Shown: in pieces, positions 51,055-59,802 of the stretch
How the letters are laid out: each line of letters opens with the position of its first letter
How positions within the stretch are numbered: the first letter of the stretch is position 1
DNA from: CAMLFJ01 sp040902305
GTDB lineage: Bacteria > Methylomirabilota > Methylomirabilia > Rokubacteriales > CSP1-6
Reading direction: 5' to 3'
Length of the DNA: 64,000 nucleotides
NCBI GenBank assembly: GCA_040902305.1
Contig: JBBDXN010000137.1
Coordinates: forward strand, 16,243-80,242
Translations under genes and position numbers: made by a program
Notes under the pieces: generated by a model
Database searches by the model: none
Seen by the model: only the letters and a program-made list of their open reading frames with translations
Told to the model about the DNA's origin: nothing

Positions 51055-51852
51055 ATGAGCCCCCCCGCGATCCCAGCGCCGGCCGCGACCCTGGTCCTCC
51101 TGCGCGACCGGCCCGCCGGCCCCGCGGAGATCCTGATGATCCAGCGCCACGGCAAGAGCAAGTTCGCGGCCGGGGACTACGTGTTCGCGGGCGGCAAGGT
51201 CGAGGCCGACGACATCCCCGACGACGTCGAGCGCTTCATCCGCGGGCTCACCCCGGAGGAGGCGAGTGCCCGGCTGGGGGGTGACCTCGCGCCCCGGCAG
51301 GCGCTCGGTTACTGGGTGGGCGCCATCCGCGAGGCGTTCGAGGAGGTGGGCATGCTCCTGGCCTATGACGGCCAGGGGGAGCTCGTGCGCTTCACCGCGG
51401 CGAACCGCGAGCGCTTCGAGGCACACCGCCAGGCCTGCCAGTCGGCCAACACCGCGTTCTTCGCCATGCTGCGCGCGGAGGCGCTCACGCTGGCCACCGA
51501 CCGCCTGACGTACTTCGCGCACTGGATCACCCCGGAGGAGCAGCCGCTCCGCTTCGACACCCGCTTCTTCGCGGCGGCGGCGCCGCCGCAAGAGCCGGTG
51601 GTGGATGGCCACGAGATCGTGGCCCTGCGCTGGATGACGCCGGCGGAAGCCATCGACGCCTTTAAGCGAAAGGACATCACCCTGCGCCTGCCCACCATCA
51701 AGAACCTCGAGGTCGTGCAGGGCGGCGGCACGCGCGCGGCCGAGATCCTGGGGGCGCTGCGGGGCCGGGCGGTGCCCACGATCCGCCCCCGCGTGCTGCA
51801 GGTGGACGGCAAGCCCGTTCCGGTCCTCCCGGGCGACCCCCGCTGGTACTAG
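51055..51852 (+). CDS. Nudix hydrolase, NUDT19-like
   Basis: A 265-aa protein. It starts ATLVLLRDRPAGPAEILMIQRH. The Nudix box is split: GDYVFAGGKVEADD is followed by about 45 inserted residues before REAFEEVGMLL with the catalytic glutamates. This insertion is typical of NUDT7/NUDT19-like enzymes that act on CoA or acyl-CoA. The C-terminal half has ITPEEQPLRFDTRFFAA and WMTPAEAIDAF. ATG 51055 gives a normal start. Confidence 0.87.
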   Translation: MSPPAIPAPAATLVLLRDRPAGPAEILMIQRHGKSKFAAGDYVFAGGKVEADDIPDDVERFIRGLTPEEASARLGGDLAPRQALGYWVGAIREAFEEVGMLLAYDGQGELVRFTAANRERFEAHRQACQSANTAFFAMLRAEALTLATDRLTYFAHWITPEEQPLRFDTRFFAAAAPPQEPVVDGHEIVALRWMTPAEAIDAFKRKDITLRLPTIKNLEVVQGGGTRAAEILGALRGRAVPTIRPRVLQVDGKPVPVLPGDPRWY

Positions 51853-51908
51853 CCCGACGCGGCCTGCTATACTCGCCCGCGATCCCTTCCGTCGAGGAGG
51901 CTCCATCG

Positions 51909-52904
51909 ATGCGTGTCGACCAGCTCGCCGTGCCGCTCGCGCCCGAAGACATCGAGCTCAAGAAATCCTGGAACCGTGAGTCGATCTCGCCGGAAGGCTG
52001 GCTGATCCCGCTGCCGGAGGCCTGCGTAGCCGAGCTCGACGAGGTGGCCGCCTCGCTGCGGGCCACCCCGCGCCCGGGGGACACGCTCCGGCCGGAGGAC
52101 TTCTCCCTCCGCGCCTGCGCCGCGGTGATGGCCTCCGTGCGGGCGAAGCTCGAGACCGACACCGGCCTGGCGGTGGTGGACCGCTTCCCCGTCGAGCGTT
52201 ACGACCACGCGGAGAACGTGGCCATCGGCTGGCTGCTGGCCTCGATGCTCGGGCAGCTCGTCGCCCAGAAGGCCAACGGCCTCCGGCTCTACGACGTCAA
52301 GGACTCGGGCCAGGCGCTGGGCTACGGGGTGCGCCGCTCCGTCACCAACCTGGGCCAGCCCTTCCACACCGACGGCGGCTGGCTCTGGAAGGCGCCCGCC
52401 TTCGTGGGCCTCTTCTGCCTCGAGTCGGCGCGGGAGGGCGGCCTGAGCCGCTTCGCCAGCCTGGTCACCGCGCACCACGAGCTGCGCCGTCGGCGGCCCG
52501 ATCTGCTCGCGCGGCTCTACCGGCCGTTTCATTGGGACCGGCAGGGCGAGCACGCGCCGGACGCCGCGCGGGTGAGCCGCCAGCCGGTCTACGAGTACGA
52601 GGGCGGCACGCTCGCCTCGCGCTACTACGAGGACTACATCGTCAACGGCTCCCGGATGGCGGGCGCCGAGCTGGACGACGAGGGCCGCCAGGCGCTCGCG
52701 GCGCTGCGGGAGATCGTGGACGACCCCGCCAACTGGGTCGAGTTCCGCATCGAGAAGGGGCAGCTCCAGTACCTGAACAATCGCCAGTTCGCGCATAGCC
52801 GGACCGCCTTCGTGGACGCGGGGCCGGGGCAGGGACGCCACATGCTCCGACTCTGGAACCGCGACGAGGGCACCTGGCATCTCGAGGGCCGCCCCGTCGC
52901 CTGA
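51909..52904 (+). CDS. TauD/TfdA family Fe(II)/2-oxoglutarate dioxygenase
   Basis: A 331-aa protein. The iron facial triad is HTD (H153, D155) in QPFHTDGGW plus the distal His in the C-terminal NRQFAHSRTAF. R in GRHMLRLW binds 2-oxoglutarate. Such enzymes hydroxylate sulfonates, carnitine-like amines or other small compounds. The next gene is a TauE-type exporter, which hints at sulfonate metabolism, but the substrate is unproved. GAGGAGG precedes the ATG. Confidence 0.87.
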   Translation: MRVDQLAVPLAPEDIELKKSWNRESISPEGWLIPLPEACVAELDEVAASLRATPRPGDTLRPEDFSLRACAAVMASVRAKLETDTGLAVVDRFPVERYDHAENVAIGWLLASMLGQLVAQKANGLRLYDVKDSGQALGYGVRRSVTNLGQPFHTDGGWLWKAPAFVGLFCLESAREGGLSRFASLVTAHHELRRRRPDLLARLYRPFHWDRQGEHAPDAARVSRQPVYEYEGGTLASRYYEDYIVNGSRMAGAELDDEGRQALAALREIVDDPANWVEFRIEKGQLQYLNNRQFAHSRTAFVDAGPGQGRHMLRLWNRDEGTWHLEGRPVA

Positions 52905-52919
52905 GCGTCGTGCCGTCCG

Positions 52920-53642
52920 TTGACCGTCGAGACCGCGGTGTACTCCGGGCTGGTGGTGCTGCTCGCCTACTGGGTGCGCGGCATGGCCGGCTTCGGCTCC
53001 GGGCTCATCGCGGTGCCCCTGCTGACCCTCATGTGGCCGGTCACCCTCGTGGTGCCGATCGTGGTGGTGCTCGACTACCTGGGCTCGGCGAGCCAGGGCA
53101 TCAAGAACATGCGCCTGGTGGCGTGGCACGAGCAGCTCGTGCTCATCCCGTTCATGGTGGTCGGGGTGGGCGTCGGCCTCTGGCTCCTCCACGCGGTCTC
53201 CAGCGCGCTCCTCGCCAGGCTCCTGGGCGGTTTCGTCATCGTCTACGCGATCTACCAGATGCTGCCGCTGCCTGAGCTTCGCGGCTCCCGGGTGGCCGCG
53301 ACCTATTGCGGCTTTCTGGGCGGCCTGGTCGGCACCCTCTTCGGCACGGGCGGCCCCTTCTACGTCATCTACCTGAACCTGCGCGGGCTGGACCGGACCG
53401 TGTTCCGGGCCACCTTCGCGATGAACTTCCTGATCGACGGCGGCGTGCGGCTGGCCGCGTTCGTGGCCGCCGGGCTCTTCACCCGCCAGACCCTCGGCTA
53501 CCTGCTGGCCGCGGTGCCCATCGCGGGGGCCGGGCTCTACGTCGGCGGGCGCATCCAGACCGGGCTCTCCCCGCGGGCATTCCTGATCGTGATCCGCGTG
53601 CTGCTCCTGGCCAGCGGCCTGGCCCTGCTCCTCAAGCGATAG
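52920..53642 (+). CDS. TauE/SafE family sulfite/anion exporter
   Basis: A 240-aa membrane protein with about seven to eight helices. VRGMAGFGSGLIAVPLL is the conserved first repeat motif, and GFLGGLVGTLFGTGGPFYVIYL the second. Members export sulfite, sulfoacetate or related anions. The TTG start lies 15 bases after the dioxygenase gene; together they suggest breakdown of a sulfonate. Confidence 0.88.
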   Translation: MTVETAVYSGLVVLLAYWVRGMAGFGSGLIAVPLLTLMWPVTLVVPIVVVLDYLGSASQGIKNMRLVAWHEQLVLIPFMVVGVGVGLWLLHAVSSALLARLLGGFVIVYAIYQMLPLPELRGSRVAATYCGFLGGLVGTLFGTGGPFYVIYLNLRGLDRTVFRATFAMNFLIDGGVRLAAFVAAGLFTRQTLGYLLAAVPIAGAGLYVGGRIQTGLSPRAFLIVIRVLLLASGLALLLKR

Positions 53643-53650
53643 GAGGCCCA

Positions 53651-54265
53651 ATGAGACGCATCGCGTTCCCCGTGCTCGCGGCTCTGGCCCTGGCGAGCCT
53701 GTCGGCGACGGCCGTCGGGCAGGAGAAGTATCCGTCCCGCCCCATCGACTTCGTGGTCACCTGGGGCGCCGGAGGTGGCGCCGACGCGATGGCCCGGCGG
53801 CTCGGCGCCCTGAGCCAGCCCCTGCTCGGGGTGGCGTTGCCCGCGTCCAACGTGCCCGGCGCCTCCGGCAATACCGGGCTCGCCCAGGTGCTGTCGGGCA
53901 AGCCCGACGGCTACACGCTCGCCAGCTACATCCAGGACACCCTGATGACGCTGCCGATGGGCCTGGCGCGCTACAAGGTCGACGACCTGGAATGGATCAC
54001 GCGCACCCCGGTCGCCGATTCCTTCCTGTTCGTGCGCGCCGACGGCCCGTTCAAGACGATCCAGGAGCTGTTCAAGCACGCGGAGGCCAATCCCGGCAAG
54101 CTGCGGGTGGGCGCCGCCGGCTTCGGCACGGTGGACGACGTCACGGTGCGCTTCCTCGGCAATCGCGGCTACCGGTTGGTCACGGTGCCGTATCCCAAGC
54201 CGGGCGAGCGGTACGCGGCGGCGCTCGGCGGCCACGCGGAGGTGCTCTACGAGCAGGCCACGTGA
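53651..54265 (+). pseudogene. TctC-type substrate-binding protein, truncated
   Basis: A 204-aa product against about 320 for the family. The signal peptide ends near AVGQEKYPSRPI. The domain has FVVTWGAGGGADAMARRL, NVPGASGNTGLAQVLSGKPDGYTL and VPYPKPGERYAALGGHAE-like text, then stops at LYEQAT where a further 115 residues should follow. A ribosome binding site (AGGAGG) is intact. Just after the stop lies a short repeat-like sequence. Probably disabled by a deletion. Confidence 0.78.
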
Positions 54266-54319
54266 CGATCCCAGTCACCCCCGACGTGATGAGAACCAGA
54301 TTGGGGTCAGGTCTTACAT

Positions 54320-55195
54320 TCATACATTTACGCTCGGGACGATCCAGCCCTCGAGTTCGCGGGCGGTGCGCTCTTCCTCGTCGCTGAGATCGGGCGGCCG
54401 GGCCAGGGATCGCGCGAGGTCCTCCGGAGCGTCCAGAGCCCAGTCACGGACCGCAGCGACCTGGCAGGCATCCTTGATCGGATACGGCTGGCGGCGACAG
54501 TCGACCAGGCTCGGCCAGAGCTCGGCGATCACGATGCTGTCGCGGCCCATCGCGGCGTCCCACGTGGTCTCGAAGGGCCAGAGGAGCGCGCGAGACGCCA
54601 GGGCGGGGTCGGTGAGCAGGCGATGGACGGCGGGCAAGCCCAGGAGCGTCTGCGAGCCGACCGCTCCGCGCGTGAAGAGCTTCCACGGGCTCTGGATGCG
54701 CCGGGCCGCCAGCCGCCGCTCGACGAGCCGGCCATCGCGGATGCGCGACGGGAACGGGCGCGCGCGCGTCGGGCTCAGGTGGTGGTACGCCTGACCGGCG
54801 GGATGACCCCAGAACGGTCCGTCGAAGCCACCCCCGAGCGCGGCCTGGATCTCGCGGTTCAGGAGCCCGGCGACCTCGAAGCGATTGTTCGTGCCGTTGG
54901 GCTCGTCGCGGATCATGGCGGCCAGCCGCGCGCAGAGCACCCGCCCGGCCGGCAGCCCCGCGTCGGCCGGGTAGCCGAAGGCGAAGTCGAATCCCAGCAG
55001 GGTGCGATCGGGCTCGGCCGCGAGCAGGGCGCGGATGCAGGCTTCCGCCTCGGGTCGCGTGCGGAAGTAACATGGATCCGGGCGCCACCCTCCGGCCCGC
55101 CCCCAGGCGATCCAGCAGCGATCGCGCGTCGGCCTGGCCGGTCCCCGGGTCGAGGCGGCGGACCAATCCGCGATGACGACCAGCGAGAAGCTCAG
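54320..55195 (-). CDS. Conserved protein of unknown function, VVIADWSA family, apparent CTG start
   Basis: About 291 aa. Its N-terminal VVIADWSAAS, then CYFRTRPEAEACIRALL and LGFDFAFGYP resemble a conserved RNase-H-fold-like family that I have seen without known function. Later comes FETTWDAAMGRDSIVIAELWPSLV and YPIKDACQVAAVRDWAL. In frame there is no ATG, GTG or TTG between an upstream TGA and the conserved start; a CTG at 55195 (or 55183) is the only NUG codon. GTG 54940 is internal. The gene lies 14 bases after the reductase gene stop on the same strand. Confidence 0.7.
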   Translation of the reverse strand: MSFSLVVIADWSAASTRGPARPTRDRCWIAWGRAGGWRPDPCYFRTRPEAEACIRALLAAEPDRTLLGFDFAFGYPADAGLPAGRVLCARLAAMIRDEPNGTNNRFEVAGLLNREIQAALGGGFDGPFWGHPAGQAYHHLSPTRARPFPSRIRDGRLVERRLAARRIQSPWKLFTRGAVGSQTLLGLPAVHRLLTDPALASRALLWPFETTWDAAMGRDSIVIAELWPSLVDCRRQPYPIKDACQVAAVRDWALDAPEDLARSLARPPDLSDEEERTARELEGWIVPSVNV

Positions 55196-55208
55196 GGGGT
55201 GGGCGCCT

Positions 55209-56447
55209 TCAAGCGGCGCCGAGGCCCGCCTTCGGCGCGTTCACCAGCACCGCCATGTTCCCGTACGGGTGCTTGTTGTCGAGCATGAGCTGGTGACACT
55301 CGGGCAGCTCGTCGAAGCCGTACGTCTCGGACAGGCACGGGTCGACCTTCCCCGCGTCCACCAGGCGCGTCACGGCCAGCGCCTGCTGGTCGTTCGAGAG
55401 GTGGCTGCCCTGGAAGCGCTTCTGGCGCATCCAGTGGTAGCGCAGGTCGAGCGTGACGTTGTAGCCGGTGGTGCCCGCGCAGATGACGATCATCCCGCCG
55501 GTGCCGCAGACGAACTCCGAAGTGGGCAGGGTGGCCTCGCCCGGGTGCTCGAAGACTATTCTGGGACTGCTGCGTTCACCCAGCGCGTCCCAGATCGCCT
55601 TGCCGAAGGCCCGCGCGCCCTTGGCCCAGTTGCCGTAGGCCTTGCCGTCCTTGGTGTCCGGCATCACGCCCCAGTGATCGAACTGGGACCGGTTGATGAC
55701 CCCGACCGCGCCGTGGTCCATGCAGAACTTCTTCTTGGCGTCGTCGGAGACCACCGCGATGGCCCGGCCGCCCTGCGCGCGCGTGATCTCGAGCGCGAGG
55801 CTGCCGAGGCCGCCGGTCGCACCCCACACCAGCACCACGTCGCCCTTCTCCACCGTGTGCGGCGCCCAGCCCATCAGCATGCGGTAGCCGGTGGAGGCGC
55901 AGAGCAGGAAGCAGCCCGCCGCCTCCCAGGTGAGCCGCTTCGGCTTGGCGAGGCACTGATGCGCCTGCGCGCGCGCGAACTGGCAGTAGCTGCCGTAGTT
56001 GGTCTGGTAGCCCCAGATGCGGGTGGACTCGGCCAGCATCGGGTCCTGGCCGGAGAGCACCCAGGGATCATCCGGGCGCCACCAGCCGCTGTGCACGATG
56101 ACCTCGTCGCCGACCTTGACGTTCTTGACGTCCTTGCCGGTGGCCCATACGATGCCGGAGCAGTCGCTGCCGCCCGCGTGGAAGTCCTCCGGCTCGCCCA
56201 GCTTCAGGCGCTCCGCGATGACGTCGAGCGGCTGGCCGAGCGCGGCCCACACGTTGTTGTAGTTGATGCCCGAGGCCATCACGTAGATCAGCACCTCGTC
56301 GGGGCCGATGGTCGGCGTGGGCAGCACCTCGCGCTTCCACGCCTCCCGCGGCGGGCCGAAGCGGTTCTGCCGGACCGCGAACGCGTGCATCCGCTTCGGG
56401 ACTTCTCCGAGCGGCGGCTTGTCACCCAGGTCGTAGAGATCTGCCAT
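55209..56447 (-). CDS. ccr: Crotonyl-CoA carboxylase/reductase-like enzyme
   Basis: A 412-aa MDR-family NADPH reductase. VLIYVMASGINYNNVWAALG, GSDCSGIVWATGKDV, VIVHSGWWR and VFEHPGEATLPTSEFVCGTGG match the crotonyl-CoA carboxylase/reductase group. WGATGGLGSLALEI is the NADPH loop. These enzymes reduce and carboxylate crotonyl-CoA to ethylmalonyl-CoA for acetate assimilation, or make extender units. An enoyl-CoA hydratase gene lies just upstream on the same strand. Whether this copy carboxylates or only reduces cannot be told. GGAGG precedes the ATG. Confidence 0.87.
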   Translation of the reverse strand: MADLYDLGDKPPLGEVPKRMHAFAVRQNRFGPPREAWKREVLPTPTIGPDEVLIYVMASGINYNNVWAALGQPLDVIAERLKLGEPEDFHAGGSDCSGIVWATGKDVKNVKVGDEVIVHSGWWRPDDPWVLSGQDPMLAESTRIWGYQTNYGSYCQFARAQAHQCLAKPKRLTWEAAGCFLLCASTGYRMLMGWAPHTVEKGDVVLVWGATGGLGSLALEITRAQGGRAIAVVSDDAKKKFCMDHGAVGVINRSQFDHWGVMPDTKDGKAYGNWAKGARAFGKAIWDALGERSSPRIVFEHPGEATLPTSEFVCGTGGMIVICAGTTGYNVTLDLRYHWMRQKRFQGSHLSNDQQALAVTRLVDAGKVDPCLSETYGFDELPECHQLMLDNKHPYGNMAVLVNAPKAGLGAA

Positions 56448-56461
56448 GAATGCCTCCGGGT

Positions 56462-57271
56462 CTATCTGCCCTTGAAGTTGGCGCGCTTCCGCTCGGCGGC
56501 GGCCTTGAGGCCGGCCTTGCGATCCTCGGAGAGCAGCGGGCCCGAGGCCTGCGCCGTCTCCCAGTCGAGCCACGCGCCCATCTCGCCGTAGTAGGTGCCG
56601 TTGATCGCCCGCTTGGCCGCCTGCACCGCCAGCGGGGCGTTGGCCGCGATCTCGCCGGCCAGCTCGGCCACGCGGGCCCCGAGCTCGCCCGCCGGGTACA
56701 CCGCCTGCACGAGCCCGATGCGGAGCGCCTCCGCGGCGTCGAACCGCCGCGCGGAGTAAATCAGCTCCTTTGCCTTGCCGATGCCGACGGTGCGGGGCAG
56801 TCGCTGGGTGCCGCCCATGTCGGGCACGAGCCCGAGCTGCACCTCCGGGATGGAGAAGAGCGTGCCCTCGGCGGCCAGGCGCACGTCGCAGCAGAGCGCC
56901 AGCTCCAGGCCCGCGCCCATGCACGCGCGCTGGATCGCGCCGATGACCGGCACCCGGAGCGCCTCGACCGCGGAGAAGGACGCCTGGTGCCCCGCCAGGT
57001 GCTGGCGGATGCGGGCCAGCGCCTGGCCGGGGGACATGTCCTCGAGCGCGGTGCTGAGCGTCGAGCCCGCCTTCACGTCGAGGCCGGCGCAGAAGCAGCC
57101 GCCCGCGCCCATCAGGACGGCCACCCGCACGTCGGGTGCTCCGTCCACGATCCGGCAGGCCTCGCCGATGCCGTGCCACATCTCGTTGTCGAGCGCGTTC
57201 AGCCGCTCGGGCTTGTTCAGCAGGATGGTGGCGACGTCGCCCTTGATCTCCACCTGCACCTTGTCGGTCAT
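56462..57271 (-). CDS. Enoyl-CoA hydratase/isomerase family protein
   Basis: A 269-aa crotonase-fold enzyme. LNKPERLNALDNEM, then GAGGCFCAGLDVK, ACMGAGLELALCCDVRLAAEG and FSIPEVQLGLVPDMGGTQRLPR give the CoA pocket and oxyanion hole. One catalytic glutamate, in PEVQLGLVPD, is present. The upstream one is replaced (GAGLELALCC has E at the usual position), so hydratase activity is likely. It is 14 bases before ccr, which would act on its crotonyl-CoA-type product. Confidence 0.9.
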   Translation of the reverse strand: MTDKVQVEIKGDVATILLNKPERLNALDNEMWHGIGEACRIVDGAPDVRVAVLMGAGGCFCAGLDVKAGSTLSTALEDMSPGQALARIRQHLAGHQASFSAVEALRVPVIGAIQRACMGAGLELALCCDVRLAAEGTLFSIPEVQLGLVPDMGGTQRLPRTVGIGKAKELIYSARRFDAAEALRIGLVQAVYPAGELGARVAELAGEIAANAPLAVQAAKRAINGTYYGEMGAWLDWETAQASGPLLSEDRKAGLKAAAERKRANFKGR

Positions 57272-57297
57272 CTCGTCCTCTCCTCCCTTACCACCCG

Positions 57298-57372
57298 CCC
57301 CCTCACCCTGCCCTCTCCCCTCAGGGGTTCTCGAAACCCTCTCCCCTCAGGGGAGAGGGCAGGGTGAGGGGG
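57298..57372. repeat. Intergenic palindromic repeat, copy 1
   Basis: CCCCCTCACCCTGCCCTCTCCCC at 57298-57320 would be one 23-base arm and 57350-57372 is its exact reverse complement. Inside, CCCTCTCCCC/GGGGAGAGGG (57337-57359) makes a second 10-bp hairpin with a TCA loop. This type of GAGAGGG palindrome is a common dispersed repeat in GC-rich proteobacterial genomes. Confidence 0.85.
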
Positions 57373-57436
57373 CCTGATGATGAGGGGGCCTGATGATGAG
57401 GGGTCCTGATGGTGAGGGGGCCTGGTGTCGAGGGGT
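57366..57436. repeat. 16-bp tandem repeat, about 4.4 copies
   Basis: The unit GAGGGGGCCTGATGAT repeats at 57366, 57382, 57398 and 57414, with a partial copy at 57430. The first two units are identical, and later ones have 1-3 changes. It grows directly out of the right arm of the palindrome and lies in the gap between two minus-strand genes. Confidence 0.9.
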
Positions 57437-57441
57437 GGTGG

Positions 57442-58458
57442 CTATCCGTTGAACGCCCGCACCATCGCGGGCAGGCGCGGATCGTTCAGATTCGGCTGGT
57501 ACGGCTGATAGAGCCCGGTGCGATCCAGCAGCCCCTGGTAGCGCTCCAGGATCTTCGCGTGCAGGTTCTCGTAGGTCGCGGTCACCCCGTAGGTGTCGAG
57601 CATCTCATCGGTGATGAGGTCGGCCATGCCCTTCCAGTCGCCCTCCACGGACTTGCGGTGCAGCTTGCCGGTCAGGTCCTGCCATCCGTGCGCGGCCAGC
57701 ACCGGCTCGTAGGTGCGAGTGGAGCCGTAGAAGGCGATCTGCTGCTTGACGGTCTGCGCCTGCGCGGCCCGCTCCTTCTCGCTGTCGCCCACCACCACGA
57801 AGGTGGCCGTCGCGTACGTGAAGTCCTGGCGCGAGCGGCCGGAGCGCCCGAGCCCCTCCTCCACCGCCGGGTGCACGATCTCGCGGAGGTACTTGGGGCT
57901 GTTGAACGGGTGCACGTGCATGCCGTCGCACAGCTCGCCCGCGATGCGGCACATGAGCGGGTTCACCGCCGCGATGTACACCGGGATCCTCGGGTGCTCG
58001 ATGGGGCCCGGGTTGAAGAACGGCGTCATCACGTCGAAGGTGTAGAACTGCCCCTTGAAGCTGAGCTTGGTGTCGTTCTGCCAGCAGTCCCAGATCACGC
58101 GGATGGCCCGGATCGCCTCGGCCATCTTGGGCCCCGGCGACTCGAACTTCACCGAGAAGCGGCGCTCGTTGTGCGCCTTCACCTGGGTGCCGAGCCCCAG
58201 CGTGAAGCGCCCGGCCGACGCCTTCTGCAGATCCCAGGCGATATGCGCGGTGATCATCGGGCTGCGCGAGAACACCGTCGCGATATTGGTGCCGAGCTTG
58301 ATGCGCGAGGTGGACGTGGCTGCGACGGCCAGGGGCAGATACGGGTCGTGCTGGGTCTCCGACGACCAGAGGCAGTCGTAGCCCATGGCCTCGACCTTCC
58401 GGGCATAGTCGGGAAGGCTCTTGAGGTCGTGGGTCAGCATCGACACGTCGAGCTTCAC
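57442..58458 (-). CDS. LLM-class F420-dependent oxidoreductase (TIGR03617-like)
   Basis: A 338-aa luciferase-like TIM barrel. AMGYDCLWSSETQHDPYLPLA, then GTNIATVFSRSPMITAHIAWDLQ and GRFTLGLGTQVKAHNERRF match the F420-dependent LLM subgroup. Cofactor (F420 versus FMN) is from family resemblance only. The product may oxidise alcohols or similar groups. It is bounded on both sides by the same GAGAGGG palindrome. Confidence 0.87.
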   Translation of the reverse strand: MKLDVSMLTHDLKSLPDYARKVEAMGYDCLWSSETQHDPYLPLAVAATSTSRIKLGTNIATVFSRSPMITAHIAWDLQKASAGRFTLGLGTQVKAHNERRFSVKFESPGPKMAEAIRAIRVIWDCWQNDTKLSFKGQFYTFDVMTPFFNPGPIEHPRIPVYIAAVNPLMCRIAGELCDGMHVHPFNSPKYLREIVHPAVEEGLGRSGRSRQDFTYATATFVVVGDSEKERAAQAQTVKQQIAFYGSTRTYEPVLAAHGWQDLTGKLHRKSVEGDWKGMADLITDEMLDTYGVTATYENLHAKILERYQGLLDRTGLYQPYQPNLNDPRLPAMVRAFNG

Positions 58459-58475
58459 GGGCTGAGTCTACCTCA

Positions 58476-58498
58476 CCCTCTCCCCTCTGGGGAGAGGG
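58476..58498. repeat. Intergenic palindromic repeat, copy 2
   Basis: CCCTCTCCCC and GGGGAGAGGG form a 10-bp hairpin with a TCT loop, the same stem as at 57337-57359. It lies in the divergent region between the LLM and MFS genes. Confidence 0.85.
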
Positions 58499-58540
58499 CC
58501 GTTCCACCCGTTTCGCGCGCGCGTCCCGTATAACCATACC

Positions 58541-59779
58541 GTGCCCCTCTACCGCGGCTGGCTCGTCGTCATCGCCTGCGGCATCATCGCGAGCTTCTCC
58601 TGGGGCCTCGGCTTCTACGGTCTCGGTGTGTACCTCCACGCGCTCAACCGCCTGCACGGCTGGTCCGCCGGCCTCATCTCGGTGGCGGTGACGGTCTACT
58701 ACGCGCTCAGCGCCGTCTGCCTCGTTCTCATCGGTGGTCTCATCGACCGCCACGGTCCCCGCGGCGTACTCACCTATGGCGTCGTCACCATGGCCGCCGC
58801 CGTCGCCCTGCTCGGCCTGATCACCGTGCCCTGGCAGCTCTTCGCGGTCTACCTGGTGCTGGCGACCGCCTGGGCCTGCCTCAGCTTGACCGGGATCAGC
58901 AGCACGCTGCTGCCCTGGTTCGGCCGCCGCCAGGGTCTCGCGATGACCCTCGCCCTGACCGGCGCCAGCGTGGGCGGCATGGTGCTGGTCCCGATCATGG
59001 TGGCCCTCGTGCAGCGTCACGGCTTCCAGGTCGCCACCGCCATCGTGAGCGGGGCCCTGCTCGTCATCGGCCTGCCGCTGGTCCTCTTCGTGATTCGCGG
59101 CCGGCCCACCGCGGCGGAAGTGGCGGGTGAGATCCAGGGCGCCGGCGCGACGATCGCGCCGGGGGAGGGCACGCGGCAATCGCGGGAGTGGACGCGGCAC
59201 GACGTCCTGCGCGTGCCGCTGCTGTGGATGCTGATGGTGCCCTTCGCCCTGTCCCTGGCCGCCCAGGTCGGCTTCCTCGTCCACCAGATCAGCGTGCTCG
59301 AGCCTCATGTCGGCGAGAGCCACGCCGCGCTCACCGTGAGCGCCACCACGATCGCGGCCCTGCTGGGCCGCATCGCGCTGGGGCTCTCGTCCGACCGCGT
59401 GGATCTGCGCAAGCTCTCCGCGGTCAATATCGGCGCCCAGGGCGTGGCCCTCGCGGCGATGGCCGCGTGGCCCTCGCCGGCGGTGATGGTGGGGGCCAGT
59501 CTCGTCTTCGGCCTGGGCGTCGGCAACCTGATCACGCTGCCGCCGCTCCTGGCCCGCGAGGAGTTCGGCCAGCGGTCGTTCGGGACCGTCTTCGGGCTGG
59601 TGGGCGCCGCCACGCAGGCGGGGGTTGCCGTGGGCCCCGGCCTCGTGGGACTGTTGCGCGACGCCCTGGGGAGCTACCAACCTGCGCTCTGGTGCCTGGT
59701 CGGGCTCGAGTGCATCGCGGTCGTCTCGGTCCTGTGGGGCGGAACCCTGCGGGAGGCTCCCGCGCGGACCAGTCGCTAG
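58541..59779 (+). CDS. MFS transporter
   Basis: A 412-aa major facilitator with 12 predicted helices. LIDRHGPRGVLTYG is the loop 2-3 motif and LSSDRVDLRKL its counterpart in the second half. The first helix segment YRGWLVVIACGIIASFSWGLGFYGLG is like the oxalate/formate antiporter (OFA-type) group. Substrate is unknown; a small carboxylate is possible. GTG start, followed after 23 bases by the next gene with a strong ribosome binding site. Confidence 0.87.
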   Translation: MPLYRGWLVVIACGIIASFSWGLGFYGLGVYLHALNRLHGWSAGLISVAVTVYYALSAVCLVLIGGLIDRHGPRGVLTYGVVTMAAAVALLGLITVPWQLFAVYLVLATAWACLSLTGISSTLLPWFGRRQGLAMTLALTGASVGGMVLVPIMVALVQRHGFQVATAIVSGALLVIGLPLVLFVIRGRPTAAEVAGEIQGAGATIAPGEGTRQSREWTRHDVLRVPLLWMLMVPFALSLAAQVGFLVHQISVLEPHVGESHAALTVSATTIAALLGRIALGLSSDRVDLRKLSAVNIGAQGVALAAMAAWPSPAVMVGASLVFGLGVGNLITLPPLLAREEFGQRSFGTVFGLVGAATQAGVAVGPGLVGLLRDALGSYQPALWCLVGLECIAVVSVLWGGTLREAPARTSR

Positions 59780-59802
59780 AACCGTTCACGAAGGAGGGTG
59801 CG

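Noticed and set aside
57366..57436. Possible CRISPR-like array
   Set aside because: The 16-bp units are directly adjacent with no spacers, so this is a simple tandem repeat.
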